A program made the position numbers and the translations under genes. The notes beneath the pieces were generated by a model that was not told the origin of the DNA, did not search any database, and was given only the letters and a program-made list of their open reading frames with translations. DNA of 64,000 nt from the NCBI RefSeq assembly GCF_000820705.1, contig NZ_CCXI01000133.1, positions 45,950 to 109,949 of the forward strand, read 5' to 3'. The stretch is from Clostridium polynesiense. Lineage in GTDB: Bacteria; Bacillota; Clostridia; Clostridiales; Clostridiaceae. The number at the start of each line of letters is the position of its first letter. Position 1 is the first letter of the stretch. Of this stretch, positions 45,186 through 54,237 are shown piece after piece.

Positions 45186-46385
45186 ATGAAAAAAATTGGT
45201 CTTATACCAAAGCTCATTGCAGCTATTATTATCGGTATACTCCTTGGTGCCTTTGCACCTGCCTTTGTTGTACAGGTCCTCGCAACTTTCAACCATATCT
45301 TTGGTAACTTTTTAGGATTTGCTATTCCTCTTATCATTCTGGGTTTTGTAGTTTCCGGAATTGCAGATCTTGGTGCCGGAGCAGGAAAGATGCTGGGAAT
45401 AACCACAGTAATAGCCTATGCTTCTACTCTTATTGCCGGCTTATTTGCTTATGTGGTTTCAATATCTTTATTCCCAACCTTTATTTCTAAAACTTCATCC
45501 TTAAGCAACGCTGTGAATCCTGAGGACAAGCTTTTAGCTTCCCTGTTTAAGCTTGAAATGCCACCTTTAATGCCTGTTATGACAGCACTTATCCTTGCTT
45601 TTTTACTGGGCCTTGGCATTGCATCTCTTAAGGGGAAAAGCGAGACTCTTTACACCGCTTCAGTAGAATTCCAAAAAATAATGGAGGCAACTATATCAAA
45701 GGTTATAGTTCCATTATTGCCATTCCACATTATGGGTATATTTGCTAACATGACTCATGCAGGTGAGGTTGGAAGGGTGCTTTCTGTTTTCTGGAAGGTT
45801 TTCCTCATCGTTATAGCAATGCATTTAACCATAATAGTAGTACAATTTATCGTTGCATCTGCTATAGGTAAAAAGAATTTATTCCAATGCTTAAAAAATC
45901 AGATTCCTGGATATCTTACAGCTATAGGTACCCAGTCTTCAGCTGCTACCATACCTGTAAACCTTCAATGTGCAGAAAAGAATGGTGTAAGTAAAGGAAT
46001 ACGAGAGTTCGTTGTACCACTCTGCGCTACCATTCACTTATCCGGAAGCACCATAACCTTAACAGCCTGTGCCATTGCAGTTATGATGCTTAACAACGTA
46101 AGCTTTACACTGCCTCAGATGATGGGCTTCATAGCTATGCTTGGAGTAACAATGGTTGCAGCCCCCGGAGTACCAGGAGGTGCTGTTATGGCTGCTTTAG
46201 GAATACTTCAGACAATGTTAGGCTTCACTGAAGCTCAGCTTGCACTTATGATAGCTTTATACATCACTCAGGACAGCTTTGGAACTGCCTGCAACGTATC
46301 AGGAGATAATGCTATAGCTATTATAGTAGACTCTATAAAAGGCGCCCGCCCTGCAGAGGTTGAGAAGAATAAGATACAAGCCTAA
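45186..46385 (+). CDS. Dicarboxylate/amino acid:cation symporter (DAACS), possibly serine/threonine
   Basis: The product has 399 residues. The DAACS fold is shown by the opening KLIAAIIIGILLGAFAP, IPLIILGFVVSGIADLGAG, the reentrant loop region IGTQSSAATIPVNL (residues ~250-265), LSGSTITLTACAIAV and the late APGVPGGAVMAALG and NVSGDNAIAIIVD, the cation and substrate sites. Substrates in the family are glutamate/aspartate, serine/threonine or neutral amino acids. Divergent placement next to threonine catabolic genes kbl-tdh favours serine/threonine uptake, but this is inference. Ribosome site AAGGGGG. Confidence 0.85.
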   Translation: MKKIGLIPKLIAAIIIGILLGAFAPAFVVQVLATFNHIFGNFLGFAIPLIILGFVVSGIADLGAGAGKMLGITTVIAYASTLIAGLFAYVVSISLFPTFISKTSSLSNAVNPEDKLLASLFKLEMPPLMPVMTALILAFLLGLGIASLKGKSETLYTASVEFQKIMEATISKVIVPLLPFHIMGIFANMTHAGEVGRVLSVFWKVFLIVIAMHLTIIVVQFIVASAIGKKNLFQCLKNQIPGYLTAIGTQSSAATIPVNLQCAEKNGVSKGIREFVVPLCATIHLSGSTITLTACAIAVMMLNNVSFTLPQMMGFIAMLGVTMVAAPGVPGGAVMAALGILQTMLGFTEAQLALMIALYITQDSFGTACNVSGDNAIAIIVDSIKGARPAEVEKNKIQA

Positions 46386-46412
46386 CCATTATATTTTATA
46401 ATTGACATAAAT

Positions 46413-46457
46413 AAGAAAGCATTGTTTACGGGAAAGGAATGTAAACAATGCTTTCTT
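46413..46457 (+). terminator. Terminator of the DAACS symporter
   Basis: AAGAAAGCATTGTTTAC (46413-46429) pairs with its complement (46441-46457) across an 11-nt loop, followed by a short T/A stretch. Confidence 0.85.
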
Positions 46458-46511
46458 TATTGTGTTAAATCATATAAATAATAGTATCGGCAATTTTATA
46501 ATATATTTTTG

Positions 46512-46700
46512 TCACTTGTCACGTGCCTGGCACCAATAGTAAATCTCTCCCGCAACTACTCCTGCTACGGCTCCTAATGTCATTCCAAAAGCGGGATGGG
46601 TAAAAATAGCTCCTATTAATACTCCCGCTGCTGATCCAAAACATATACCTTTAGCTATGTAGGTAAATTCTTTATCTGCATATTCCTTTTTATTCTCCAT
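46512..46700 (-). CDS. Small double-membrane-pass protein; end formed by a repeat
   Basis: The product has 62 residues with two hydrophobic, Gly-rich segments (IAKGICFGSAAGVLIGAIF and FGMTLGAVAGVVAGEIYY) typical of glycine-zipper membrane hairpins. Its last residues WCQARDK are encoded by the GTGCCAGGCAC repeat core, so the natural end may have been altered by insertion of a palindromic element. ATG at 46700 is ten nt after GGGAG. Function unknown. Confidence 0.55.
   Translation of the reverse strand: MENKKEYADKEFTYIAKGICFGSAAGVLIGAIFTHPAFGMTLGAVAGVVAGEIYYWCQARDK
46519..46532. repeat. Partial copy of the GTGCCTGGCAC palindromic element
   Basis: ACGTGCCTGGCACC shares the 11-nt core with the palindrome at 15987-16041. 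Only the centre is symmetrical here; the flanks do not pair well. It lies at the 3' end of the small gene at 46512-46700. Confidence 0.55.
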
Positions 46701-46879
46701 GTTATAACCCACTCCCTTCCCTAAAATACCTTCTATAATATTAGACGATATTAAAGTGCTTTTAGTTCTATCTTATAAAAATAATTATGCACTTTATATC
46801 TAAAGATATTATTAAGAATTTCTTATCTAATCATTAAGATTTATTTAAAAAAGCTTCATTATAACAAGGAAACATTATA

Positions 46880-47404
46880 TTATGCAAAGAAAAGCCTAAC
46901 TATAGTAACCGCAGCAATAATAGCTGCAGCATCTGCCAGCACCGCAGCCCAAAGGGTATGTCTTATTTTTTTTATTCCCACAGAGCCATAGTAGACGGTG
47001 AGAGTATAGAATATGGTTTCAGTAGTTCCCATTATTATTGATGCTGTTAAACCAACAGTGCTGTCCGGTCCAAATTCCTTAAGAATTTCAGTGAATACTC
47101 CTAAAGCTCCGCTGCCGGATAAGGGCTTGATTAGCACTAAAGGGATAAGCTCTGAGGGAAGGCCTATAAGTCCCGCCGCCGGGGACAGTGCCTTATTGAA
47201 TAAAGTTAAAGCTCCGGATTCCCGGAATACTTTTACTGCAATAAGCATTGCAAGGAGATAAGGAAAAATTCTGGTACATACTCCTAACCCCTCTTTTGCT
47301 CCTTCAATAAACCACTCATACACTTTTTTCCCTTTTACCATACCATAAAGCACTATCAAAACTATTATAAGAGGTATAATGGATTTTAATATATATGAAA
47401 ACAC
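46880..47404 (-). CDS. spmB: Spore maturation protein B
   Basis: The product is a 174-residue membrane protein of the nucleoside-recognition (Gate) family. Signature segments are EGLGVCTRIFPYLLAMLIAVKVFRESGAL, KPLSGSGALGVF and SIIMGTTETIFYTLTVYYGSVGIKK. SpmA and SpmB act together in dehydrating the spore core. GTG at 47404 follows AAGGAG by seven nt. It follows spmA with 24 nt between, in one operon. Presence of the pair supports an endospore former. Confidence 0.95.
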   Translation of the reverse strand: MFSYILKSIIPLIIVLIVLYGMVKGKKVYEWFIEGAKEGLGVCTRIFPYLLAMLIAVKVFRESGALTLFNKALSPAAGLIGLPSELIPLVLIKPLSGSGALGVFTEILKEFGPDSTVGLTASIIMGTTETIFYTLTVYYGSVGIKKIRHTLWAAVLADAAAIIAAVTIVRLFFA

Positions 47405-47428
47405 GGCAATTCTCCTTATAAGCTTTAT

Positions 47429-48004
47429 TTAAAAGTATTTTTCCAGCACCTTTGCACAGATAATTCCTACTAAAGCTGCACAGAAGGTGGATATAATTGC
47501 AGGTATAAGTATTATTCCAGGTGACTGTGAACCGCTGGCTGCTCTGATGGATATTACAGTGCTTGGAACCAATTGCAGACAGGCTGCGTTCATTACCAAA
47601 AAAAGCACCATGTCATTAGAGGCCCTCTCCTTATTCACATTAAGCCTTTGAAGCTCCTCCATTGCTTTAATTCCAAAAGGAGTAGCTGCATTGGAAAGTC
47701 CCATCATGTTAGCAGTAAGATTCATCACAATAGCACCTAAAGCACTTTCTCTTCTGGATGCATCTTTATAAAGAAGCTTCAAAATTGGCTTTAAAACCAA
47801 TGCTATTTTTCCTGTTAATCCGCTTTTTTCTGCAATTTTCATAACTCCGCACCAAAGGCACATAAGTCCTGTAAGGCCTATAATCAATTCTACAGTGCCT
47901 CCGGCAGATGCTATTACAGCCTTTGATATTTCTTCTCCCCTTCCGGAAATCATTCCGGCACAGATGCCTATAAAAACCATAAAAAACCATATATAATTTA
48001 TCAT
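47429..48004 (-). CDS. spmA: Spore maturation protein A
   Basis: The product is a 191-residue membrane protein. It opens MINYIWFFMVFIGICAGMISGRGEEISKAVIASAGGTVELIIGLTGLMCLWCGVMKIAEKSGL, followed by IVMNLTANMMGLSNAATPFGIKAMEEL and FLVMNAACLQLVPSTVIS, all typical of SpmA. ATG at 48004 follows TATGGAGGAAG; a longer frame upstream has no site and is not used. It is the first gene of the spmA-spmB operon, which acts in late sporulation. Confidence 0.95.
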   Translation of the reverse strand: MINYIWFFMVFIGICAGMISGRGEEISKAVIASAGGTVELIIGLTGLMCLWCGVMKIAEKSGLTGKIALVLKPILKLLYKDASRRESALGAIVMNLTANMMGLSNAATPFGIKAMEELQRLNVNKERASNDMVLFLVMNAACLQLVPSTVISIRAASGSQSPGIILIPAIISTFCAALVGIICAKVLEKYF

Positions 48005-48277
48005 AATACTTCCTCCATAAAATAAAATGATTAAATAGCTGAAGCTCTTTTCCTTTTCTATAACTCTTGATAAGAAGGCTTGTACACAATTCTTCAAAAC
48101 ATTTTCCCATGCTTATTAAATATATATGAATTAATCTTCTATTTAATTCTTTATATGTTTTTATATAAGTTTTGCTGAAGCAGATATTTTTTGGGTCTTT
48201 CTTTTTCTCCCTTGCATAAGATTTTTTACCGTGATAACATAGAAAGGTAAGTTAAACACCGAAAAAGGAGACCGCTT

Positions 48278-48463
48278 ATGAAAGAAGATATGATGAAATT
48301 AGCTCAGCAGGAAATTGAAGAAGCTTTAGAGGCTGTAGAAGCTTTAGAACAAAATATCGATAAAGATGGCTTTTCTAAAGAGGATTTAAAAAGTAAATTC
48401 ATTAAGCTTAACGAAAAGGTAACTGAGCTTGAGGCTCTTTTAAAATCTCAGGGAATAATTTAA
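48278..48463 (+). CDS. Small coiled-coil protein of unknown function
   Basis: The product has 61 residues, nearly all helical and acidic, with a heptad-like pattern (LAQQEIEEALEAVEALEQNI and FIKLNEKVTELEALLKS). No membrane segment. AAAAAGGAG precedes the ATG and a strong terminator follows, so it is a real single-gene unit. A possible promoter (TTGCAT, 17 bp, TAACAT) lies ~50 bp upstream. Role unknown. Confidence 0.65.
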   Translation: MKEDMMKLAQQEIEEALEAVEALEQNIDKDGFSKEDLKSKFIKLNEKVTELEALLKSQGII

Positions 48464-48509
48464 GACCACCTGGAGATATCTCTAAATAATATCTCCTGAT
48501 GGTCTTTTA
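48462..48509 (+). terminator. Terminator of the small coiled-coil gene
   Basis: AAGACCA (48462-48468) pairs with TGGTCTT (48500-48506) and GGAGATAT with ATATCTCC inside, followed by T. It overlaps the stop codon by two nt. Confidence 0.85.
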
Positions 48510-48545
48510 TTATGCCTGTATTACATCCTTTAAATGAGCTCTAAG

Positions 48546-50888
48546 CTATTTTTTAATTATCAGCGAAGCACCACTGTTGTCTCTTTCCTGATGTGATATT
48601 TGAATTTTTAAGCCCAGCTTCGGAATATTTCGTCCAAGTGATGGTATCTCGCTGTTTAGATAATTTCTCTTGTCGTCAAAGTTTGGTTCATTAAATCTAT
48701 TGCTGTCTACAGCCTTTCTTCCATATAAAGAACTAAAATCCACAAGCATTTCACCTTCCTTCATTTTGCTGAAAGCTGCGTCTCTCATTTGATACTTTCC
48801 GCTTGCAAGAAGGGGCTTAGCGGTAACGTCATTAAATGTCCAAGTTATATTTTTTTGGTCCGCATCAACTATTCCAAGATATCCATCTCCGGGGTGGATT
48901 CCTGTCCAGTTGTCACCGTAATAGTTATCAACATACCATACTACCATACCTGGCTCATAAGGTATTAGCTGTCCTAAGCTGGAAACATGAGCAAGTCCTT
49001 TGTCTACACCATGATGGTTTCTCCATTCCACCAAATAATAATGCGGGGTGTATGCTATTCCTGTATCCAACTTAAAGCCGTTAAGCAGGAATTTAGCCCC
49101 TTTTTCACTGTCATCAAAGAATATTTCCTTATCTCCTGATATAACCTTAATATCATCTAAATAGAACCCTGCACCATAACTGTAGCTGTCTGTAGCATAT
49201 TCGAATTTTAACTCTACATTTTTCCCTGAAAAGCTGCTCAAATCGAATATTCCATCCACCCAGCCTGCTGAATTACCGGTAATTCCATGGGGAACCTGTA
49301 CCGCAGCATCAGGATCATGCTCTGTGGTGGTTATATTCCCTTTTAAATAAGTCCATTGGGAAGTACCCTTTACCTTAACCTGTACTGATGCAAAATCCCA
49401 GCCCTGTTCAATATCATACCAGGTCTTAAATTGTAATGAAGGGGAAGTATATTGAGTTAAATCTATTTCTGTGGTCATAGAGGTTAATATAGGTGCTCCA
49501 TCCTTACCTTTATCCCCGAAGTATGCATACTTTCCGCTAAAAGGCTTAGTTATAGTGGTTGCTTTATCTGGAAGACTTATTCTAACAACTTGTCCCTCTT
49601 CGCTGGCCTGTCTCAAATTCACCCTTACACCTGCAGATGTGATTTTATTATAATCAATATTTATAGACTTCTGCCAATTACCACCATATACAGCCTGGAA
49701 AAACTCCTTTGCAAGAGGGCTGAAACCTGTAGGCTCTGTTCCAGGTATAATTCCTGCCCAGCTTCCTGAAGACATAATTGACCAGTTAGATATGGGCTCT
49801 CCCAGTTCACTGGTGTATTGAGTGTCATATTCATCAGGCAGCCCTAAGTCATGACCAAATTCATGAGAAAAAACTCCTGCAGCTCCGTCTTCAGGCTCCA
49901 TGGTATAATCAAAGGCTTTATAATCAGTTCCCGGTATTTTGTATATTCCGCCTAAATTCCATCTATGAGACCATATAGCATCAGAGCCTAGGCTGCCTCC
50001 ACCCGCTTCCTGTCCTACACCTGCATGGATTACCATAAGATGGTCTATTATTCCATCGGGCTCATCATAGTTTCCGTCCTCATCTAAATCATATCTGTCC
50101 TCTTTATCAAATTCTGCAAAATTAATTCCGGGATCCTTTGAAGCCAGCTGAAGAGCATGAGCTACAAGACTTCTAGGCCTTGCATCGTGGGAATTACCTA
50201 TCTGCTCCCCGTAATATTTTGCAGTATAAGGGGAAGTATACCAGCCTGCTACCTTCCCCTCTATCAATAAACTTCCTCCTGACTGCTGCTCATAATACTG
50301 CCTCATAGATATAAGATTTTCACCCTTTGGCCCTTTATAGCCATTTTGACCGAATATCATTGCTTCATAATGTTCTTTATTATAGTCTTTATAAAACATG
50401 TCAGTTTCCTCTGGCTGTATTTTGTTATGACTGTAGTCTTTATAGTCTACTAAAAGCACTAATACATTAACCTTCTTTGGATTAGTATCCGGAGTGCTTT
50501 GTTCAAATTTATACTTTTGCACCTTCTGACTCTGCTTTGCTTTTAAGTTTTTCTCCATTTTAGTTAAAGGAATCCTTTTGTTACCTTCAGCGGCCTTTCT
50601 CAGATAGCTCATATAGATTTCTCTGGCTTTAGCATAATCAGCATCTTGAGGAATTTTACCTTCCTTCTTAAGCATTTCAATTATTCTCTCTTCATTTGCA
50701 ATGCTTACATCTGCCGGTGCCTGGGAAATACTTTCTTCAAAGGAGGACAGCTCTATTAGCTCTATTCCCTTTGTAATATTATTTCCCTTTGTAATATTAT
50801 TTCCCTTTGCAAATGCCCTGTAGCTGCATCCGGCTCCTAAAGCAACACTGACTGACAGCATTAGTGCTGTAAGTTTTTTTGAATTCAT
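48546..50888 (-). CDS. Secreted M6-family metalloprotease (immune inhibitor A-like)
   Basis: The product has 780 residues. An N-terminal signal peptide (~25 residues, ending near AFAKG) is followed by a propeptide-like segment with a tandem KGNNIT repeat. The peptidase domain contains the zinc site SHEFGHDLGLPDEYD (residues ~340-355) and KVNVLVLLVDYKDYS. The C-terminal ~350 residues are beta-rich (MAM/immunoglobulin-like, SPSLQFKTWYDIEQGWDFASVQVKV) with a YLVEWRNHHGVD stretch. InhA-type enzymes degrade extracellular proteins. GAGGTGGTGTAAA precedes the ATG. Single gene. Confidence 0.92.
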   Translation of the reverse strand: MNSKKLTALMLSVSVALGAGCSYRAFAKGNNITKGNNITKGIELIELSSFEESISQAPADVSIANEERIIEMLKKEGKIPQDADYAKAREIYMSYLRKAAEGNKRIPLTKMEKNLKAKQSQKVQKYKFEQSTPDTNPKKVNVLVLLVDYKDYSHNKIQPEETDMFYKDYNKEHYEAMIFGQNGYKGPKGENLISMRQYYEQQSGGSLLIEGKVAGWYTSPYTAKYYGEQIGNSHDARPRSLVAHALQLASKDPGINFAEFDKEDRYDLDEDGNYDEPDGIIDHLMVIHAGVGQEAGGGSLGSDAIWSHRWNLGGIYKIPGTDYKAFDYTMEPEDGAAGVFSHEFGHDLGLPDEYDTQYTSELGEPISNWSIMSSGSWAGIIPGTEPTGFSPLAKEFFQAVYGGNWQKSINIDYNKITSAGVRVNLRQASEEGQVVRISLPDKATTITKPFSGKYAYFGDKGKDGAPILTSMTTEIDLTQYTSPSLQFKTWYDIEQGWDFASVQVKVKGTSQWTYLKGNITTTEHDPDAAVQVPHGITGNSAGWVDGIFDLSSFSGKNVELKFEYATDSYSYGAGFYLDDIKVISGDKEIFFDDSEKGAKFLLNGFKLDTGIAYTPHYYLVEWRNHHGVDKGLAHVSSLGQLIPYEPGMVVWYVDNYYGDNWTGIHPGDGYLGIVDADQKNITWTFNDVTAKPLLASGKYQMRDAAFSKMKEGEMLVDFSSLYGRKAVDSNRFNEPNFDDKRNYLNSEIPSLGRNIPKLGLKIQISHQERDNSGASLIIKK
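50763..50798. repeat. 18-bp tandem repeat inside the M6 protease gene
   Basis: The unit CCCTTTGTAATATTATTT (plus strand) occurs twice in a row and begins a third time. It encodes the duplicated KGNNIT at about residues 29-40 of the protease, just after the signal peptide. Confidence 0.7.
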
Positions 50889-51014
50889 TTTACACCACCT
50901 CTTAATTATTTTCCATTATATGGTTATTATATATCTTTGCTTCCTCCTAAACAAATTAAATTTTCTTTAATAAATCAACAGATTTACCCATAAAATACTT
51001 AATTCCATAAAAAT

Positions 51015-51040
51015 AAAGACCCGGAAGGCTCTGGGTCTCT
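51015..51040 (-). terminator. Terminator of the NSS transporter
   Basis: AGACCC (51017-51022) pairs with GGGTCT (51033-51038), with TTTATTTTTATGG following on the minus strand. Confidence 0.75.
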
Positions 51041-51054
51041 ATTTATTATAAAAG

Positions 51055-52398
51055 CTATTTAATTATACCTGTAGAAAACAACAATATTAAAAATATAGCT
51101 ATAGGCGCTGCTATCTTTATTAAGAAAGTAAATATCTTCTGTAATTTAAATTCTATTTTTCCATCATTGGTTATTTCTATTAAAGCATTCTTAATACCCC
51201 ATACATATCCTACAAATAAAGTAACGAATATTCCTCCTAAGGGTAAAAATATATTGGATGCTACAAAATCAACTGCATCAAAGATGCTTTTCCCGAATAT
51301 AGTAACATGGGATAAAGGTCCAAAGGATAAACTGCTTGGTATTGAAAAGATAAATACTCCTACAGCTATCATTATAGCAGCCTTTTTCCTGCCAAGATTA
51401 AACTTTTCAGTTACAAATGCTACAGATACCTCTAAAAGTGAAATTGTTGAGGTAATTGCTGCTATAGCAATAAGAACAAAGAATAAAAAGCAGAAAAATT
51501 GACCAAAAGGCATTGCCTGAAAAACCTTAGGCAAAGTTATAAATAACAGCGATGGTCCTGCAGCAGGCTCCAAACCATAGGCAAATACTGCTGGAAATAT
51601 TACAACTCCTGCTAATATTGCTACCAAGGTATCAGTAAGAGCTACCTGAGCAGATAAGGATATAAGGTTTTCCTCTTTTTTTATGTAGCTTCCATAAGTT
51701 ATTATTATACCCATACCAAGGCTTAAAGAGTAAAATGCTTGTCCCAATGCCTCCAGTACAGAAATCATTGTGAGCTTAGAAAAATCAGGTTTAAAAAGAA
51801 ACTCTAAACCTTTTGCACTGCCTTCTAATGTTACAGAACGAAACATTAGCACTATAAGAAGTACAAAAAGTGCAGGCATTAACACCTTACTGTATTTTTC
51901 AAGTCCTGATTGAACCCCTGCAATAACAATAGAGGTGGTAATAATTATAACTATAATAGTCCAAAACATCGGTGTATAAGTGCCGGAAACCACTTCTCCA
52001 AAATATGTACTCACCTGATCAGGAGCTACATTCAATACTTTACCGCTTACAGATCCTGAAATATATGATAATACCCAGCCTGCTATTATTGAATAAAATG
52101 AAAGTATTATAAAAGGTGTAAAAACTGCTAGTCCTCCTGCATAATGCCAAAATCCCTTTTTTTGAAGGTTTTTATATGCATCAACGGCGTTAACCTGAGT
52201 TTTACGACCTAAAGAAAACTCAGCGATCATTACAGGAATACCCAGCAGAGCTACACAGGCTAAGTAAAGCAGAATAAACGCTCCACCTCCGTTTTTCCCA
52301 GTGATATAGGGAAACTTCCATATGTTTCCCAAACCTACTGCAGATCCTGCAGCTGCTGCAAGAAGTCCAAGCTTAGTGCCAAAATTGTCTCGTTTCAT
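51055..52398 (-). CDS. Sodium-dependent amino acid transporter (NSS/SNF family)
   Basis: The product has 447 residues with 11-12 helices. The opening GSAVGLGNIWKFPYITGKNGGG is the sodium site 1/2 helix TM1 signature. Later GQAFYSLSLGMGIIITYGSYIKKEENL (TM6) and ITSTISLLEVSVAFVTEKF (TM8) carry the rest of the pocket. Such transporters carry hydrophobic amino acids with Na+. ATG at 52398 follows AAGGAGG. A longer frame to 52509 would run into the leader terminator and is rejected. The T-box in front gives the most specific clue to substrate, apparently isoleucine. Confidence 0.93.
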   Translation of the reverse strand: MKRDNFGTKLGLLAAAAGSAVGLGNIWKFPYITGKNGGGAFILLYLACVALLGIPVMIAEFSLGRKTQVNAVDAYKNLQKKGFWHYAGGLAVFTPFIILSFYSIIAGWVLSYISGSVSGKVLNVAPDQVSTYFGEVVSGTYTPMFWTIIVIIITTSIVIAGVQSGLEKYSKVLMPALFVLLIVLMFRSVTLEGSAKGLEFLFKPDFSKLTMISVLEALGQAFYSLSLGMGIIITYGSYIKKEENLISLSAQVALTDTLVAILAGVVIFPAVFAYGLEPAAGPSLLFITLPKVFQAMPFGQFFCFLFFVLIAIAAITSTISLLEVSVAFVTEKFNLGRKKAAIMIAVGVFIFSIPSSLSFGPLSHVTIFGKSIFDAVDFVASNIFLPLGGIFVTLFVGYVWGIKNALIEITNDGKIEFKLQKIFTFLIKIAAPIAIFLILLFSTGIIK

Positions 52399-52480
52399 TA
52401 GTGTATCCTCCTTTGTAATTATTTCCCTTATATTAGTAAAACCAATCCTGTATATTTTAAAAATTGCTGTTTTGGTAAAT

Positions 52481-52735
52481 AAAAATACCCCTATGAAGTA
52501 AAACTTCATAGGGGCGAAAATAGTCGCGGTACCACCCTTGTTCGCAGATTAAACTGCCTTTAGATAATTAAATCCTGGTCTTTATCGCAGATCTGCGCCC
52601 TATGGTACTTTTATTATTTCCCATAGGATGCTCTGGAGTGATCATTACATATCCCATCTAATCCCGGCTCTCACCTTACCCAGTTCTCTGTCATTACGAT
52701 TTATAGATATTTTTCTCTCCGTCATAGCAAATTAT
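52481..52735 (-). promoter_or_regulatory. T-box leader of the NSS transporter (candidate Ile specifier)
   Basis: On the minus strand AAGGGTGGTACCGCG is a perfect T-box (52539-52525). It precedes a terminator with CCCCTATGAAGT paired to ACTTCATAGGGG (52514-52488) and T5. In stem I, ATC (52642-52640) is followed by ACTCCAGAGC, the same distance as ATG in the metG leader and ATC in the ileS leader, so isoleucine is the candidate amino acid. ATG just upstream is the alternative. The leader fills most of the 483-bp gap. Confidence 0.8.
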
Positions 52736-52881
52736 CATATTGTTTATAATTTTATTATCTATATATCTTTATGTCAATAACAAAGAGGTAATTATTCTTT
52801 ATTGTTAATGTAATCGAGTTTCAATTAATATATCGGTAAATTCCATGTGAATATAAAGCATATATTTGTTAAAATTATAAA

Positions 52882-54237
52882 TCAGGCTGCTGCTTCTTCA
52901 GTCCTTAACTTCTTTAAATCCTTGAAAAATAAGGTATAGGTTATTAAAGATGATCCTAAGTCCGATATAGGTCCTGCCATCCAGACACCTGTAAGGCCAA
53001 AATACTTAGGCAGTATTATAAGAAGAGGAATTAATAAAATCACCTGTCTTAATAAGCTTAAAAACATGGATATTTTTGCTTTACCGATGGATTGGAAGTA
53101 ATTTGTTCCTATAATCTGTACACCTATAACAGGAATCATGCATAAGTATATCCTTATACCCTGAACCCCCATCTGTACAATTTCCTGATCTCTGTTAAAT
53201 AATCCTATAGCCTGAGCAGGGAAAATCTCTACCACCAGAAAACCTATTATCATTATTACAGTTGCTGCAAAGGATGCATAGTTAACGGTTTCCTTAACTC
53301 TATCATACTTTTTTGCGCCGTAGTTGAAGCCTATTATAGGCTGGCTGCCCTGATTTATTCCAAATACAGGCATCAGGAATATCATAGCTATACTGGAGAT
53401 AACAGCCATAACACCTATAGCATACTCTCCTCCGTAAGTACTTAAAGCTTTGTTTGAGGTAATCTGAACAACACTTGCTGCAAGCTGCATGCTGAAGGGA
53501 GACATCCCAATAGCAAAAATACTTAAAATTACACTCTTTTTTAATTTAAAATACTTCCTTCGAATTTTTAAAATGCTATCACTGCCTAAAAAGTACTTTA
53601 ATATCCACAAAGTAGTGACAACCTGGGATAAAACAGTAGCAATTGCAGCACCCTTTACTCCCATATCAAATACAAATATGAAGATAGGGTCTAATATAGT
53701 ATTTAAAACAGCTCCAATAAGCATGGTCATCATAGCCATTTTGGGATTTCCGTCAGATCTTACAGAATGATTAAGCCCAAAGCTTACTAAGCTAAAAACA
53801 GTTCCAAAAAATATTATGGTTATATATTCCTTTGCATATACTAAAGTATTTGCACTTGCTCCAAAAGAATTCAAAATACTATCCAGGAAAGTGAGTCCCA
53901 CGATAGGAAGCACCACACTTAATATCAGCAGCAATATAAAAGCGTTTCCTAATATTTCTTCAGCCTCATCCTTTTTATGGCGTCCAAGCCTAATGGATAC
54001 CGCTGCAGCAGAACCTATTCCAACCAGCATACCAAAAGCCATGATAATTGTAGTTATGGGAAGCGTCAACCCTACCCCTGTAATTGCATATTTACCTATA
54101 TCTTTAATATTACCTATATAAATCCTGTCCACTATGTTATAAAGGGCATTAACAAGCATCCCTACTATGGCAGGAGTGGAAAACTGAAAAAGCAGTGTGC
54201 TTATCTTTTCTTCTCCTAATCTATTGTGTCTGTCCAT
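52882..54237 (-). CDS. MATE-family efflux transporter
   Basis: The product has 451 residues and 12 helices. The opening GEEKISTLLFQFSTPAIVGMLVNALYNIVDRIYIGNIKDIGKYAITGVGLTLPI and the second-half GVMAVISSIAMIFLMPVFGINQGSQPIIGFNYGAKKYDRVK are typical of the Clostridium MATE group that includes drug exporters. The substrate is unknown. AGGAGGTAAAG precedes the ATG. Its start overlaps the MarR gene upstream by 22 nt, so the two are translationally coupled. Confidence 0.93.
   Translation of the reverse strand: MDRHNRLGEEKISTLLFQFSTPAIVGMLVNALYNIVDRIYIGNIKDIGKYAITGVGLTLPITTIIMAFGMLVGIGSAAAVSIRLGRHKKDEAEEILGNAFILLLILSVVLPIVGLTFLDSILNSFGASANTLVYAKEYITIIFFGTVFSLVSFGLNHSVRSDGNPKMAMMTMLIGAVLNTILDPIFIFVFDMGVKGAAIATVLSQVVTTLWILKYFLGSDSILKIRRKYFKLKKSVILSIFAIGMSPFSMQLAASVVQITSNKALSTYGGEYAIGVMAVISSIAMIFLMPVFGINQGSQPIIGFNYGAKKYDRVKETVNYASFAATVIMIIGFLVVEIFPAQAIGLFNRDQEIVQMGVQGIRIYLCMIPVIGVQIIGTNYFQSIGKAKISMFLSLLRQVILLIPLLIILPKYFGLTGVWMAGPISDLGSSLITYTLFFKDLKKLRTEEAAA

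Noticed and set aside
50820..50888. Lipobox-like GAGC in the signal peptide of the M6 protease
   Set aside because: The residues before the Cys do not fit a good lipobox and an AFA cleavage site follows; it is treated as a secreted protein.
52399..52509. N-terminal extension of the NSS transporter
   Set aside because: It covers the T-box terminator; the ATG at 52398 has AAGGAGG and starts the family signature.
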